Shown here: positions 43,161 through 52,052 of the stretch, piece after piece | Layout: each line of letters begins with the position of its first letter | Position numbering within the stretch: the stretch's first letter is position 1 | Made by a program: the position numbers and the translations under genes | NCBI GenBank assembly: GCA_021234155.1 | Contig: JAJEKV010000035.1 | Coordinates: forward strand, 3,240,224-3,304,223 | DNA: 64,000 nucleotides | Direction of reading: 5' to 3' | From: Isoetes taiwanensis | Lineage: Eukaryota > Streptophyta > Lycopodiopsida > Isoetales > Isoetaceae | Notes under the pieces: generated by a model | Database searches by the model: none | Told to the model about the DNA's origin: nothing | Seen by the model: the letters and a program-made list of their open reading frames with translations, nothing else

Positions 43161-43225
43161 ACTCACGGTGTGCGCTAGAAAGCTGACCTAAAATTTAGGT
43201 CGAGGTCCTGGCGCATACCGTGAGT
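43161..43225. repeat. Palindrome B1 of the H3-family element
   Basis: The arms ACTCACGGTGTGCGC and GCGCATACCGTGAGT pair at 14 of 15 positions, and the odd one could form G-U in RNA. The centre GACCTAAAATTTAGGTC is a perfect palindrome. Confidence 0.88.
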
Positions 43226-43363
43226 AATTTGGCCCTATTTGGTCAAAAATTATCTAAACAGGATGAACTAAGGGTCAAAACATGATGGTCTCACCGAGAT
43301 ATGCAAGATTGACCCCTTATTTGCCCAGTTTGGAGATGGTTAGGACCCTTTTTGATGCGAAAT

Positions 43364-43428
43364 ACTCACGGTGTGTGCCTGGGGCCTGATCTAAAATTTA
43401 GGTCGATGCTCTGACGCATACCGTGAGT
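43364..43428. repeat. Palindrome B2 of the H3-family element
   Basis: The arms ACTCACGGTGTG and CATACCGTGAGT flank a centre GATCTAAAATTTAGGTC. It lies 203 bp from B1. Confidence 0.85.
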
Positions 43429-43566
43429 AATTTCCCACTCCTTGACCAGATGAAGTCCATTTTAACTAAAACAAAAAGCAAATACTTCAACCTTAACAAT
43501 AATTTTTTTACAGTTAGAACTTGTTCTACAAAACTTTTTATTTACAAAATTTATTATTTACAAGAA

Positions 43567-44412
43567 CTAGCGTTCTCCTTTTATGTGACTTGCCAATTGC
43601 ATGTCCTTCTTCATTAATGTCACTCTCTTAGCGTGCGAAGCGCACGCCTTCGAGTCTTCAAAGTGCTGCACCAACTTCTGCTCTACTGCCTCCTGTAAAG
43701 CTAGCAGCATTTCACATGTGACTCTCTTGCTTTTGTCAAATTCTTGTACGACCTCCTTCACGAGCCTGGCGAATGGTGCTCGAGGGATGAGAAAGCCGTA
43801 ACTTCTCTGAAAATGCCGGATCTCTCGGATTGCTTGCGCCAGTCTCGACCCAAGCTTCTTCGCTACTGGCTTCTTTGGTGGTATCGGCTTCACTGGGGGC
43901 AGCTTGATAGTCTTCTTCTTAGATGGCCATCCTCCCTCGACGAATGTTACCTTGTTTGCCTGATAGTAGGTGTTGTAGGCCTCCCACATCCGCATGTACT
44001 CCTTGTAAGCCTTGAGCTTCTTCTGATAGACCTTGAGATGGTCGACCACATATGACTCCCGTGCAGGTCGGGCCGGCTTCTTCGGATCTTTCTCCTGCCC
44101 CCACGTGGGATATGGTGGGGATACCTCGCCCGTCTGATCCTCGTCCGCCGGTTTTGAGGAGCTCCCTACCTCTTGATCTCTTTTTGGGGAGGGCTCGTAA
44201 TCTTCGTCATCCTCGTCGTCAGAGAATGAGGGCTGGTCGGGCTGCCGTTCTCTGATGACAATTTTGACCATCGGTGTCTTCTTCAATTTTCTCTTGGGCT
44301 CCTCCTTGCCCTTCCCTTTGAGCTTCTTCCTTACCTCCGCCTCCTGTTCTTCCAACTTCGTTTTCTTCTCGGCCGTTCTCCTCTTGATGCGTCGTAACTT
44401 CGTCTTTCGCAT
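43567..44412 (-). CDS. Histone H3/CENH3-like protein encoded by the gypsy-family element
   Basis: 281 codons from ATG at 44412, uninterrupted. Residues about 1-60 are highly basic (RRIKRRTAEKKTKLEEQE, GKGKEEPKRKLKKTP). Next come an acidic DDEDDEDYEPSP patch, a tyrosine-rich helix (VYQKKLKAYKEYMRMWEA) and a KKPVAKK linker. Residues 196-281 are an H3 histone fold: alpha-N REIRHFQRSYGFLIP, alpha-1 PFARLVKEVVQEF, alpha-2 LLALQEAVEQKLVQHFED, then HAKRVTLMKKDMQLA and a GER end. By eye about half of the positions equal canonical H3. REIRHFQ, LIP and RVTLM-KD are closer to plant CENH3, but loop 1 has the canonical length. It should be nuclear and could enter nucleosomes; this is inferred. A TATA-like box precedes it. 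Related broken copies at 3146-3532 and 23050-23340 show it belongs to the element. Confidence 0.85.
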   Translation of the reverse strand: MRKTKLRRIKRRTAEKKTKLEEQEAEVRKKLKGKGKEEPKRKLKKTPMVKIVIRERQPDQPSFSDDEDDEDYEPSPKRDQEVGSSSKPADEDQTGEVSPPYPTWGQEKDPKKPARPARESYVVDHLKVYQKKLKAYKEYMRMWEAYNTYYQANKVTFVEGGWPSKKKTIKLPPVKPIPPKKPVAKKLGSRLAQAIREIRHFQRSYGFLIPRAPFARLVKEVVQEFDKSKRVTCEMLLALQEAVEQKLVQHFEDSKACASHAKRVTLMKKDMQLASHIKGER

Positions 44413-44490
44413 TTGGATCCAGGCCTTGACTTCTTCTTCCAGGGTGGGTTCGGGAGAGGGCTCCTTCTGGAGAGGGTATAAACTGTGACA

Positions 44491-44506
44491 TATATTATAT
44501 AAATAG
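44491..44506 (-). promoter_or_regulatory. TATA-like box upstream of the H3-like ORF
   Basis: CTATTTATATAATATA lies about 80 bp before the ATG at 44412. A promoter role is inferred from position only. Confidence 0.35.
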
Positions 44507-44557
44507 ACAAGAAAACATAGAAAGAAAGTCTCCTAAATCATCTAAGTAGGAAGGTAC

Positions 44558-44778
44558 CTTAACGATCAGGGCAGATTGACACGCATGGCCATCGCTACTG
44601 CCATCTACATTTGGAGGTCTTGATGATTTAGTTACATCGTTTTCCAAGACATTTGCTGCTGAAACAGAACTATTAGACTCTTGGGTTGTTGAAAGGGTAC
44701 GGTCCAAACCAGCTGGACGTCTTTCAGGTAACCACTACTTAAGTGTTGCTGAAGCCTCTTGTCGCAACCTTTCTGGGA
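44558..44778 (-). pseudogene. Exon-like fragment upstream of the H3-like ORF
   Basis: Bounded by TTTTTTATAG at its start and AAG followed by GTACCT at its end, it reads PERLRQEASATLK, a stop, then WLPERRPAGLDRTLSTTQES and VTKSSRPPNVDGSSDGHACQ. It may be a host exon, or an N-terminal exon of the H3-like gene, but joining it directly to the downstream AG gives the wrong frame. Family not recognised. Confidence 0.3.
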
Positions 44779-45076
44779 CTATAAAAAATGTTAGAATTCA
44801 ACTCGACTTTCTCATTAAAAAGATACTATAGATCCACTATTTATACAAAAGAAAGAGAAGAGACTGATTGATTTGATTATGTCAATACTATTGATTTGAT
44901 TATGACTGCTTATTCTTTAAACTGGTGGTTTGGTGCAATACAATGAATTTCCAATCACAAACACTGTGCTGAAGTAGACACTATAGATGGTCAAGCAAGT
45001 GTATCCAGATTACTAAAAAAATAGAAGACATAGAAAAAGCAGTATATTATAATACAAAAGAATGCCATAGAAATAG

Positions 45077-45169
45077 TCAATGGGAATTTGAAAGATAAGA
45101 AAAGAAGAGAAATTGACATCTTTGCTAGGATTAACTAGAAAAGGATTATATGCAGTAATTTTTGCAACA
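45077..45169 (+). repeat. 5' LTR remnant (93 bp)
   Basis: From TCAATGGGAATTTGAAAG to TTTTTGCAACA, every base matches 50122-50214. Upstream of 45077 the sequence is unrelated to the 3' LTR. Confidence 0.9.
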
Positions 45170-45170
45170 G

Positions 45171-45182
45171 TGGTATCAGAGC
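45171..45182 (+). promoter_or_regulatory. Primer binding site of the copia element
   Basis: TGGTATCAGAGC, one base after the LTR end. Confidence 0.88.
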
Positions 45183-45201
45183 TATCTAATCCAAGAGCAG
45201 G

Positions 45202-46190
45202 ATGTCTACAAGGTTTGGAGCCAATCTTTTGAACTCCATAGATGTATTTAAAGGTGAAACAAAGTTTCAAGTTTGGAAGCAAAGTGTGAGGGAGGTACTT
45301 GAGTTTGAAAAATTATGGTATTTAGTTGACCCCAGTGTTGTTACCACAGCACCTGTAATTAGTGCAGCAGGTTCTAGTGCCAGCACGTCTTCAAGCTCAG
45401 TTGAAGGAGGAGGAAGTCAAAGGGATGCAGCTGGTACTGTTACCGTTACAGCAGGTGGTACTGCAGTGATTAGCATGGACGAGAAGGCAAGGATTATGGA
45501 GGCTCAGTCCATAATATGTCACAAAGTGGGAACGGTGATCAAGCTGAAACTTAGAGGTAAGTCTCCTGCTGATATGTGGAAGTTCATGCTAGAAAATTAT
45601 GAGCAGAAATCATCACCACAAATAGATGTGTTAGAGAAACAATTAAGGAGACTCAAATTATATGAGAAAGATAACATTGCTGAGTTTTTGGAAAAGTTTG
45701 AGTCAATAATAGCAGATTTAAAAGGTGCTGGAGTAGTTTTGTCTGAAGATTATCAGCTGCTAGCCATCTCTAGAGCAGTTTCTCATAATACCCAGCTGGC
45801 TACATTATTAAGGAATGTGGCAAGAACAAAGGAACATGCTATTAGAATGATAAGAACAGAATTTGAACAAATAAAAGGTGATGATGATCAGAGGTTATGT
45901 TTGTAAAACAGAAGAAAGGGAAGAAAAAATCGGATAAAAAGCAAATTGGTCCATGCTATAATTGTAATAGCTATGGGCATCTAAAAGTAAACTGTCCCAA
46001 GCTGGGTAAAGAAATAATTTGTTACAATTGTGAGGGAAAGGGCCATATTGCAACAAATTGTTCAAGCCCAAAAAGAGGAAAAGGGAAAAAATTTGATGGG
46101 AAAAAATCTGGAGGGTACAAATCCAAGCCAAGCCTAAATATTGCAAAGGAGACAAGTCAAGAAGAAGATGAGCAAGATGAGGACATTGAG
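45202..46190 (+). pseudogene. Copia gag (45-50 kb element)
   Basis: The frame 45202-45906 begins with STRFGANLLNSIDVFKGETK and carries UBN2-type Gag sequence (DMWKFMLENYEQKSSPQIDV, LRRLKLYEKDNIAEFLEKFE). A frameshift at about 45897-45906 leads into a basic segment with two zinc knuckles, CYNCNSYGHLKVNC and CYNCEGKGHIATNC. The protease follows in the same second frame. Confidence 0.88.
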
Positions 46191-47677
46191 GTAAATATGT
46201 CTAATTCTAAGATGGGGAAAAAAATGGATACTGACTTGCTTATCTTAGATTCAGGAGCTGAGAGATCAGTAACAGGGACCTCAAGCATTTTAAAAAATTG
46301 TCAAAGGAGAGAAAACGGACATGTACAATTTGGAAATGGAGATTTAAAAGAAATCAAGAATGTTGGTGTTTTAGAAATGTTTGACTTGGAGGGCAAAGCT
46401 GTGAAGTTAAAGAATGTGTTGTGCATACCTGGATTGATCAGAAATCTTATTTCAGTTTGTCAGCTTGTTGATCAAGGATATAAAGTTGTTTTTGAAATTT
46501 TTCTGGGAAATAAGAAAATGTTTATTGGGAAACGAGTTGGCAATTTATATGGGTTGAGCAGACATCATTTCTCTTGTGTAAATTTGCTAACTAGTCCATC
46601 CATTAAAACTTGGCATGAGAGGTTATGTCATGTCAACTCAAATACAATAGAGTTGCTAAATAAAAAGGGATACATCAAAGCAAGCTCTGATCAAACATCA
46701 CAACAAGTATGTACGGGGTGTATGCTTGGAAAACATAGTAGGTTGCCTTTTAAAAAAGCAAAGAAGAGGGCAAAAGGAATCCTAGATCTGATACACACAG
46801 ATTTGTGTGGACCTCTCAATGTTACTAGGCTAAGTGGGAAAAGGTATTTTATGACCTTAATAGATGACTTTAGTAGGAAAACTAAAGTATATTGTCTAAA
46901 GACAAAAGATGCACATTTGACAAATTCAGACAGTTCACAAATGAAGTAGAAACTGAGACAGGAAGGAAAATCAAATGCATAAGGTCTGACCGAGGAGGGG
47001 AATTCATGTCAGGAGAATTTAAAATGTTTTGTAAGAACAAAGGCATCAAAAGACAAGTTACTTGTAGATATTCTCCTCAGCAGAATGGTGTAGCTGAGAG
47101 GAAGAATCGAACAATTTTAAATGCAGTTAGAAGCATGTTAAAATCAGCAGGGCTACCCAACTTTTTGTGGGAAGAAGCAGTTCATACTGCTGTGAAGGTA
47201 CAAAATAAATTACCATCTCTTAGTATACAAGGAGGAATTCCCAATATGCTATGGTCTGGAAGTAAGCCGAGCTATGATGATTTGAAAGTCTATGGTTGCT
47301 TGGCATTTGTACACATTCCAAAAGAAAAAAGAAGGAAGCTGGATGACAGGGCATTGATTACATATCTTGTGGGATATGATGATCATTCTAAAGCTTATAG
47401 GTTATATGATCCTAAAGCAAGAAGAGTTATAATAAGTAGAGATGTTAACTTTGATGAAAATCAGGTCTATAAACCATTAACTAGCTCCAATACAAAACAA
47501 GTGGATGATACTCCATTGAAGGAATATGATATGAAATCTGAAACTACTGACAAAGATGTTGAAGTGAATGCAGACACGGATGATGAAGAAACTGGAGCTG
47601 ATATGACTGCAGACCTGCAAGAAAGAGTTGAGGAAACCTCAAGGGCTGTTGAAGAAGGACCTGCAGGTGAAGAATAA
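46191..47677 (+). pseudogene. Copia protease and integrase (45-50 kb element)
   Basis: Protease: LLILDSGAERSVTG. GAG-pre-integrase: TWHERLCHVNS and CTGCMLGKHSRLPF. Integrase: LIDDFSRK, then a frameshift near 46920, IRSDRGGEF and YSPQQNGVAERKNR, with the usual D-D-E residues present. The C-terminal signature FVHIPKEKRRKLDDRA and VGYDDHSKAYRLYDP ends near 47450. An acidic linker and a stop at 47675-47677 follow before RT. Confidence 0.88.
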
Positions 47678-49430
47678 GTGGAAATTGCACCTCAGCAAGC
47701 ACCTCCAAAGAAGAAAATACTAACTGAAGCAGAAAAACTGAAAACAGAATTGAACATTGACACTGCAACTCATGGTCGAGATGATGCTGGGAGGAGCAAA
47801 AGATTTCAGGAAGAACAACCTGAGGTACATGATATATTTGAAATTTTGATGCATTTAAGCCCTGAGGTACCAAGCACTCTTGAGGAAGTTTTAGGTTCTA
47901 AAGAAAAAAACCTATGGCTAGATGCAATGAAAGAGGAAATGGACTCTTTCATAAGAACTGACACTTTTGAGGTTGTTAAGAAACCAGAGGGTAAGAATAT
48001 TGTTGGTAATAAATGGATATTCAAAATCAAAACTGGAGCAGATGGAAAGTCCCCCAGGTACAAGGCAAGACTAGTAGCTCAGGGCTTTTCGCAAAAAAAG
48101 GGACAAGATTTTGATGAAACATTTTCTCCTCTGGTTAAATTGAATAGTGTCAGGATGTTGTTGGCTCTGGCAAATGCATGTAATCTAGAGATACATCACA
48201 TGGATGTTAAGACTGCTTTCCTTAATGCAAAACTTGATGAAGAGATTTTCATGAAGCAGGCACCAGGATTTGAGCAAGGAGAAGATAAGGTGTGGAAATT
48301 GAAAAGAGCAGTTTATGGCTTAAGGCAGTCACCCAGGGAATGGTATAAATGCATGGATACCTTCTTGACAGAGCAAGGATTTATCAAATTATTAAATGAT
48401 GGAAATTTGTACAAATTTGAATGCAAAGGTGGCTGGTGCATAATTGCACTACATTATGGTGGCAAAGGGAACTAAATGTTTGCAGACCTGTAAAGGATTA
48501 TTAAAAAACAGGTTTGAAATGTCGGATCTTGGTGAGCTCACAAAATTCTTGGGAATCGAAATGTCAAGAAATAGGGATAAAAGTGTTATTTTGTTGACTC
48601 AAAAAGAACAAATCAGAGGTATGCTTGAAAAGTTCAGGATGAAAGAATGCAATATCAGTAAAACTCCATCTATGCCAGGGTGTAAGTTGTCTCTTGATAT
48701 GTGTCCAAAAAATGATGAAGAAAGAAAAGCAATGGAGAAAATTCCGTATAGATCTTTAGTTGGCTGCTTGTCATATGTTGCCAACTGTACCAGACCAGAT
48801 GTAGCTCATAGTATGAACATACTCAGTAGATATAATAATAATCCAGGGAAGGATCATTGGACAGCTGCAAAAAGGGTGTTAAGATATTTGAAAGGTACCA
48901 TAGATATGGGAGTAGCTTATAGTTCACAGAATTTGACACTAACTACCTATTGTGATGCAGACTGGGCAGGGGATTTAGATGTAAGAAAGTCCACCTCTGG
49001 TTATCTTATGATGCTAGGAGGAGGTCCTATTGCATGGAAGTGCAGAAAACAAACATCCATAGCGTTATCTACAGCAGAAGCAGAGTATGCTTCTGCCACA
49101 TTATGTGCCAAGGAATTAATTTGGGAACGAAGATTGATATTGGAACTTGGCATTGATCAGCCAAACTCTACTGAAATGCTATGTGACAGCACAAGTTGTA
49201 TAGCTATGGCAAAAAACCCTGTAATGCATGAAAGGTCAAAGCATATAGAGCTGGAGATGCATTTTATTAGAGATGCTGTGAGTAAAGGTCTGATTAAGAT
49301 GAGCTACATTAACACCAATAGACAAATAGCAGATATTCTGACCAAAGTTCTACCAGAGAAAAGGTTTGTTGAGCTCAGGGAACAAATTATGCATGCTGAA
49401 ACACAGGATACAGTTGCAAACATGCCATGA
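47678..49430 (+). pseudogene. Copia RT and RNase H (45-50 kb element)
   Basis: RT: NKWIFKIKTGADGKSPRYKA, VAQGFSQKKGQDFDETFSPL, HHMDVKTAFLNAKLDEEIFM and YGLRQSPREWYKCMD. At the active site, where LYVDDM is expected, the frame reads LHYGGKGN and stops (48475). The continuation is in another frame (48444-49430) with LTKFLGIEMSR, then RNase H with CDADWAGDLDVRKSTSGYLM, ALSTAEAEYASATLCAKEL and ADILTKVLPEKRF. The missing YVDD and frameshift make it catalytically dead. Confidence 0.9.
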
Positions 49431-49438
49431 AGGGGAAG

Positions 49439-50214
49439 TGTTGAAATAAACAGTCATGACATGTTTTGAGCTGTCTAGGTTGTTTCTTAAGCAGGTCCAC
49501 AACATGCATGGAACTTGATGAAGATCATATCTTAAGTTGCAGACCATTCATATCCTAAGTTCTAACTACATATGAAGTTGTTATAACCACCAATTGGTTC
49601 AATAACAGGGATAACTCATAACCACCAATGGTTCAATAACAGGGATAACTCAATGGTTAATAAAATATTGGTTAATTTAATGATTCAATGGTTCGACCAG
49701 GAAAAAGTTGATATTACTGAACGATGCATGTGGGATAATAGTGAACGAAGAAAATAGCAGACTTAGAAAGTTGATCGGCAGCCGTAACCGCCGGATTGAT
49801 CTGCTATAAAGACTACAGGCTTAATTTGAAGAGGTGATCGGAAGGCAAGGTTGGAATTCGGCAAGGTTCTTTGCCGTCAAAGTGTTTAAGGAGGCCGATC
49901 ATTGGAGCTACAGTGAACTAGTTATAACCATTGCTACGGTGTTGTTAAAATTATTTCCTATGGTTATGATGGTTGAATGCATATTCAACAAGCTAAATAG
50001 TTAAGCAAGAAATTAGAGACCAAATTGTGGCTTTCTTGCTAGTTAAGAAGAACTCTTAGCTTGTATGATCTTGTCTTAATCCATTGTAGTTGCTTTGCTA
50101 CATGGTGTAACTCTACTTTGCTCAATGGGAATTTGAAAGATAAGAAAAGAAGAGAAATTGACATCTTTGCTAGGATTAACTAGAAAAGGATTATATGCAG
50201 TAATTTTTGCAACA
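49439..50214 (+). repeat. 3' LTR (776 bp) of the copia element
   Basis: Starts TGTTGAAATAAACAGTCATG right after the polypurine run AAGGGGAAG (49430-49438) and ends TTTTTGCAACA. It includes a 23-bp internal near-duplication around 49585-49635 (CAATAACAGGGATAACTCA). Confidence 0.88.
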
Positions 50215-50630
50215 AAGATCACATAAGTAACATGAAATTCATGAAAGCAAGATGAAAACACGAAAGTTTGGGCCATCAGCAACCCTCTATACATGGGCAG
50301 GTCACGTACCGCTCACTGGCTTGCACACGTCAGTACGTCAGTATTTACATATAATAAGTAAGTTGTGGTTGAAGGGACCATCCCCTATAAGAAAATAAAA
50401 GAAAAACCTATCTACAAGGGAACCTATCATGCCTATGGTTCGTAATTCATTGCGGCATAAGGAATGGCCAAGTTTCCATTATAGCCGAGATGAACGCGGC
50501 CTATCAACTACATGCTTTCTAAGCAATCCGCGGTCATGCCGACATTGACAATACACCACGTCCTAGAGAACAGCAAGGTGATCTCATCATCGGTAACTAC
50601 TTTTATTTACGATGCATCTACCCCCACAGC
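50215..50630. other. Region between copia LTR and copy D, possibly remains of the copy D 3' LTR
   Basis: It lies immediately downstream of the copy D stop codon in element sense and holds a purine run (GTGGGGGTAG, about 50616-50625 on the minus strand) that could be a polypurine tract. No matching 5' LTR was found, so this is only a suggestion. Confidence 0.25.
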
Positions 50631-52052
50631 CTACTGCATGATCCATGCCGAATCAAGCCTTCCAAGCTTACCGCCGGGTGTGGGGTTGATGACATCGTTG
50701 ATGGTGCGGCCTTGAGATTCCTGCATGAAGTCTAGATAGTGCTTTTCAAGGTCTATCTTCATCACCCACATAACATCCTCAGTTGGCAAGTGCTTCCACT
50801 TGACCAAATATTGGAGCATTTGAGTCCTTCTGGTCTGCTTATAGGCCCGATCAAGAAGAGCTTCAGGCACTATCTCTAGATGCTCTTCTGTCATTTCAAG
50901 GGTGGGTGTATCCAAGATCTCCTATGGATCCGGAGTATGTTGCTTCAGAAGACTCACGTGAAAGACCTTGTGGATCTTCAAGCGGGGTGGCAAATCCAAC
51001 CGATATGCCTGATCTCCAACACGTTCAATGATCTTAAATGGCCCAGCCCATCTGGGTGCCAGTTTCTTACAGTTACCAATCTTAAGCTTGGCTTGCTTAA
51101 CCTTAATCTTGAGCCAAACTGAATCACCCACTTGGAATACTCGTGGGGTCCTGTGCTTATCAGCCACACTTTTCTGACGACTACGTGCAGCCAATAAATA
51201 ACCACGAACTTCGTCAACCAAAGCTTGCATTTGCAAGAGTTGCTGAGAAACCTCCACTTTAGAAATAGGATTATGCCATGTGTCTGGAGTAAGGCATTGA
51301 TAACCATAATTTATCATGAAGGGAGACATTCTAGAAGACTCCTGTTTCATGCTGTTATAGGCAAACTCCACTAAATAAATATAGTCAGCCCACTGAGATT
51401 GCTTACTCCACACATAGCTTCGCAACATATCCTCTATAATGCGGTTGGTGTGCTCTGTCTGTCCATCCGTCTGAGGATGATATGCTGTACTCATAGCAAG
51501 CTTGGTCTGGATGGTGGCAAAGAAATCTTTCCAGAATGCACTTACAAACTTGAGATCCCTGTCGGATACTATCACTCGTGGCATCCCGTGTAATCTGAAG
51601 ATTTCCTTTGCAAACAGCAAAGCTGTGTCTAAGGCTATATCTGTGGTACGACATGGCAAGAAATGAGCCATCTTCGACAACTTGTCGACCACTACCATTA
51701 AGGCATCATATCCGCGGAGAGTACGTGGAAGGCCCACAATGAAATCCATGGTTATCACTTCCCATTTGGCGTTGGGCACATCCAGAGGTTGCAATTCTTC
51801 TGGAATCCTTAATTGTTCGGCCTTGGTTTGCTGACACGCTTGACATTGCTTAATGTATCTGGCAATGTCCTTCTTCATATGCGGCCAATAATAGCTGGAG
51901 TGAAACTTAAAGTAGGTCTTCATGAAACCTGCATGTCCAGCTATAGGGCTGTTGTGTGTATCATGGAGAATAAGCTTACGTACTCCTGAAGTCTCGGGTA
52001 CACACAACTTATCTTTGTAATAAAGCAAATTGCCCTCCTTCTTAATATGTAG
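50631..52052 (-). pseudogene. Copy D integrase and chromodomain
   Basis: Integrase zinc region: HDTHNSPIAGHAGFMKTYF and CQACQQTKAEQLRIP. Core: VITMDFIVGLPRT, VIVSDRDLKF and YHPQTDGQTEHTNRIIEDML (D-D-E present). The C-terminal part has KLKIGNCKKLAPRWAGPFKI and FHVSLLKQHTP, then one in-frame TAG (50922-50924), then a chromodomain-like tail QMLQYLVKWKHLPTEDVMW. It is split from RNase H by the insert at 52053-54512. The chromodomain places copies B and D near the chromovirus branch. Confidence 0.88.

Larger units (their letters stand above)
45077..50214 (+). mobile_element. Ty1/copia element with truncated 5' LTR
   Basis: Contains a 93-bp 5' LTR remnant, PBS, gag, protease, integrase, RT, RNase H, polypurine tract and a complete 776-bp 3' LTR in order on the plus strand. 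The remnant is identical to the last 93 bp of the 3' LTR. The coding region has several frameshifts and a stop, and the RT active site is destroyed, so it is inactive. Confidence 0.9.

Noticed and set aside
44219-44491. Minus-strand ORF overlapping the start of the H3-like gene
   Set aside because: Shadow frame of the basic N-terminus of the H3-like ORF; arginine/glutamate-rich low complexity.
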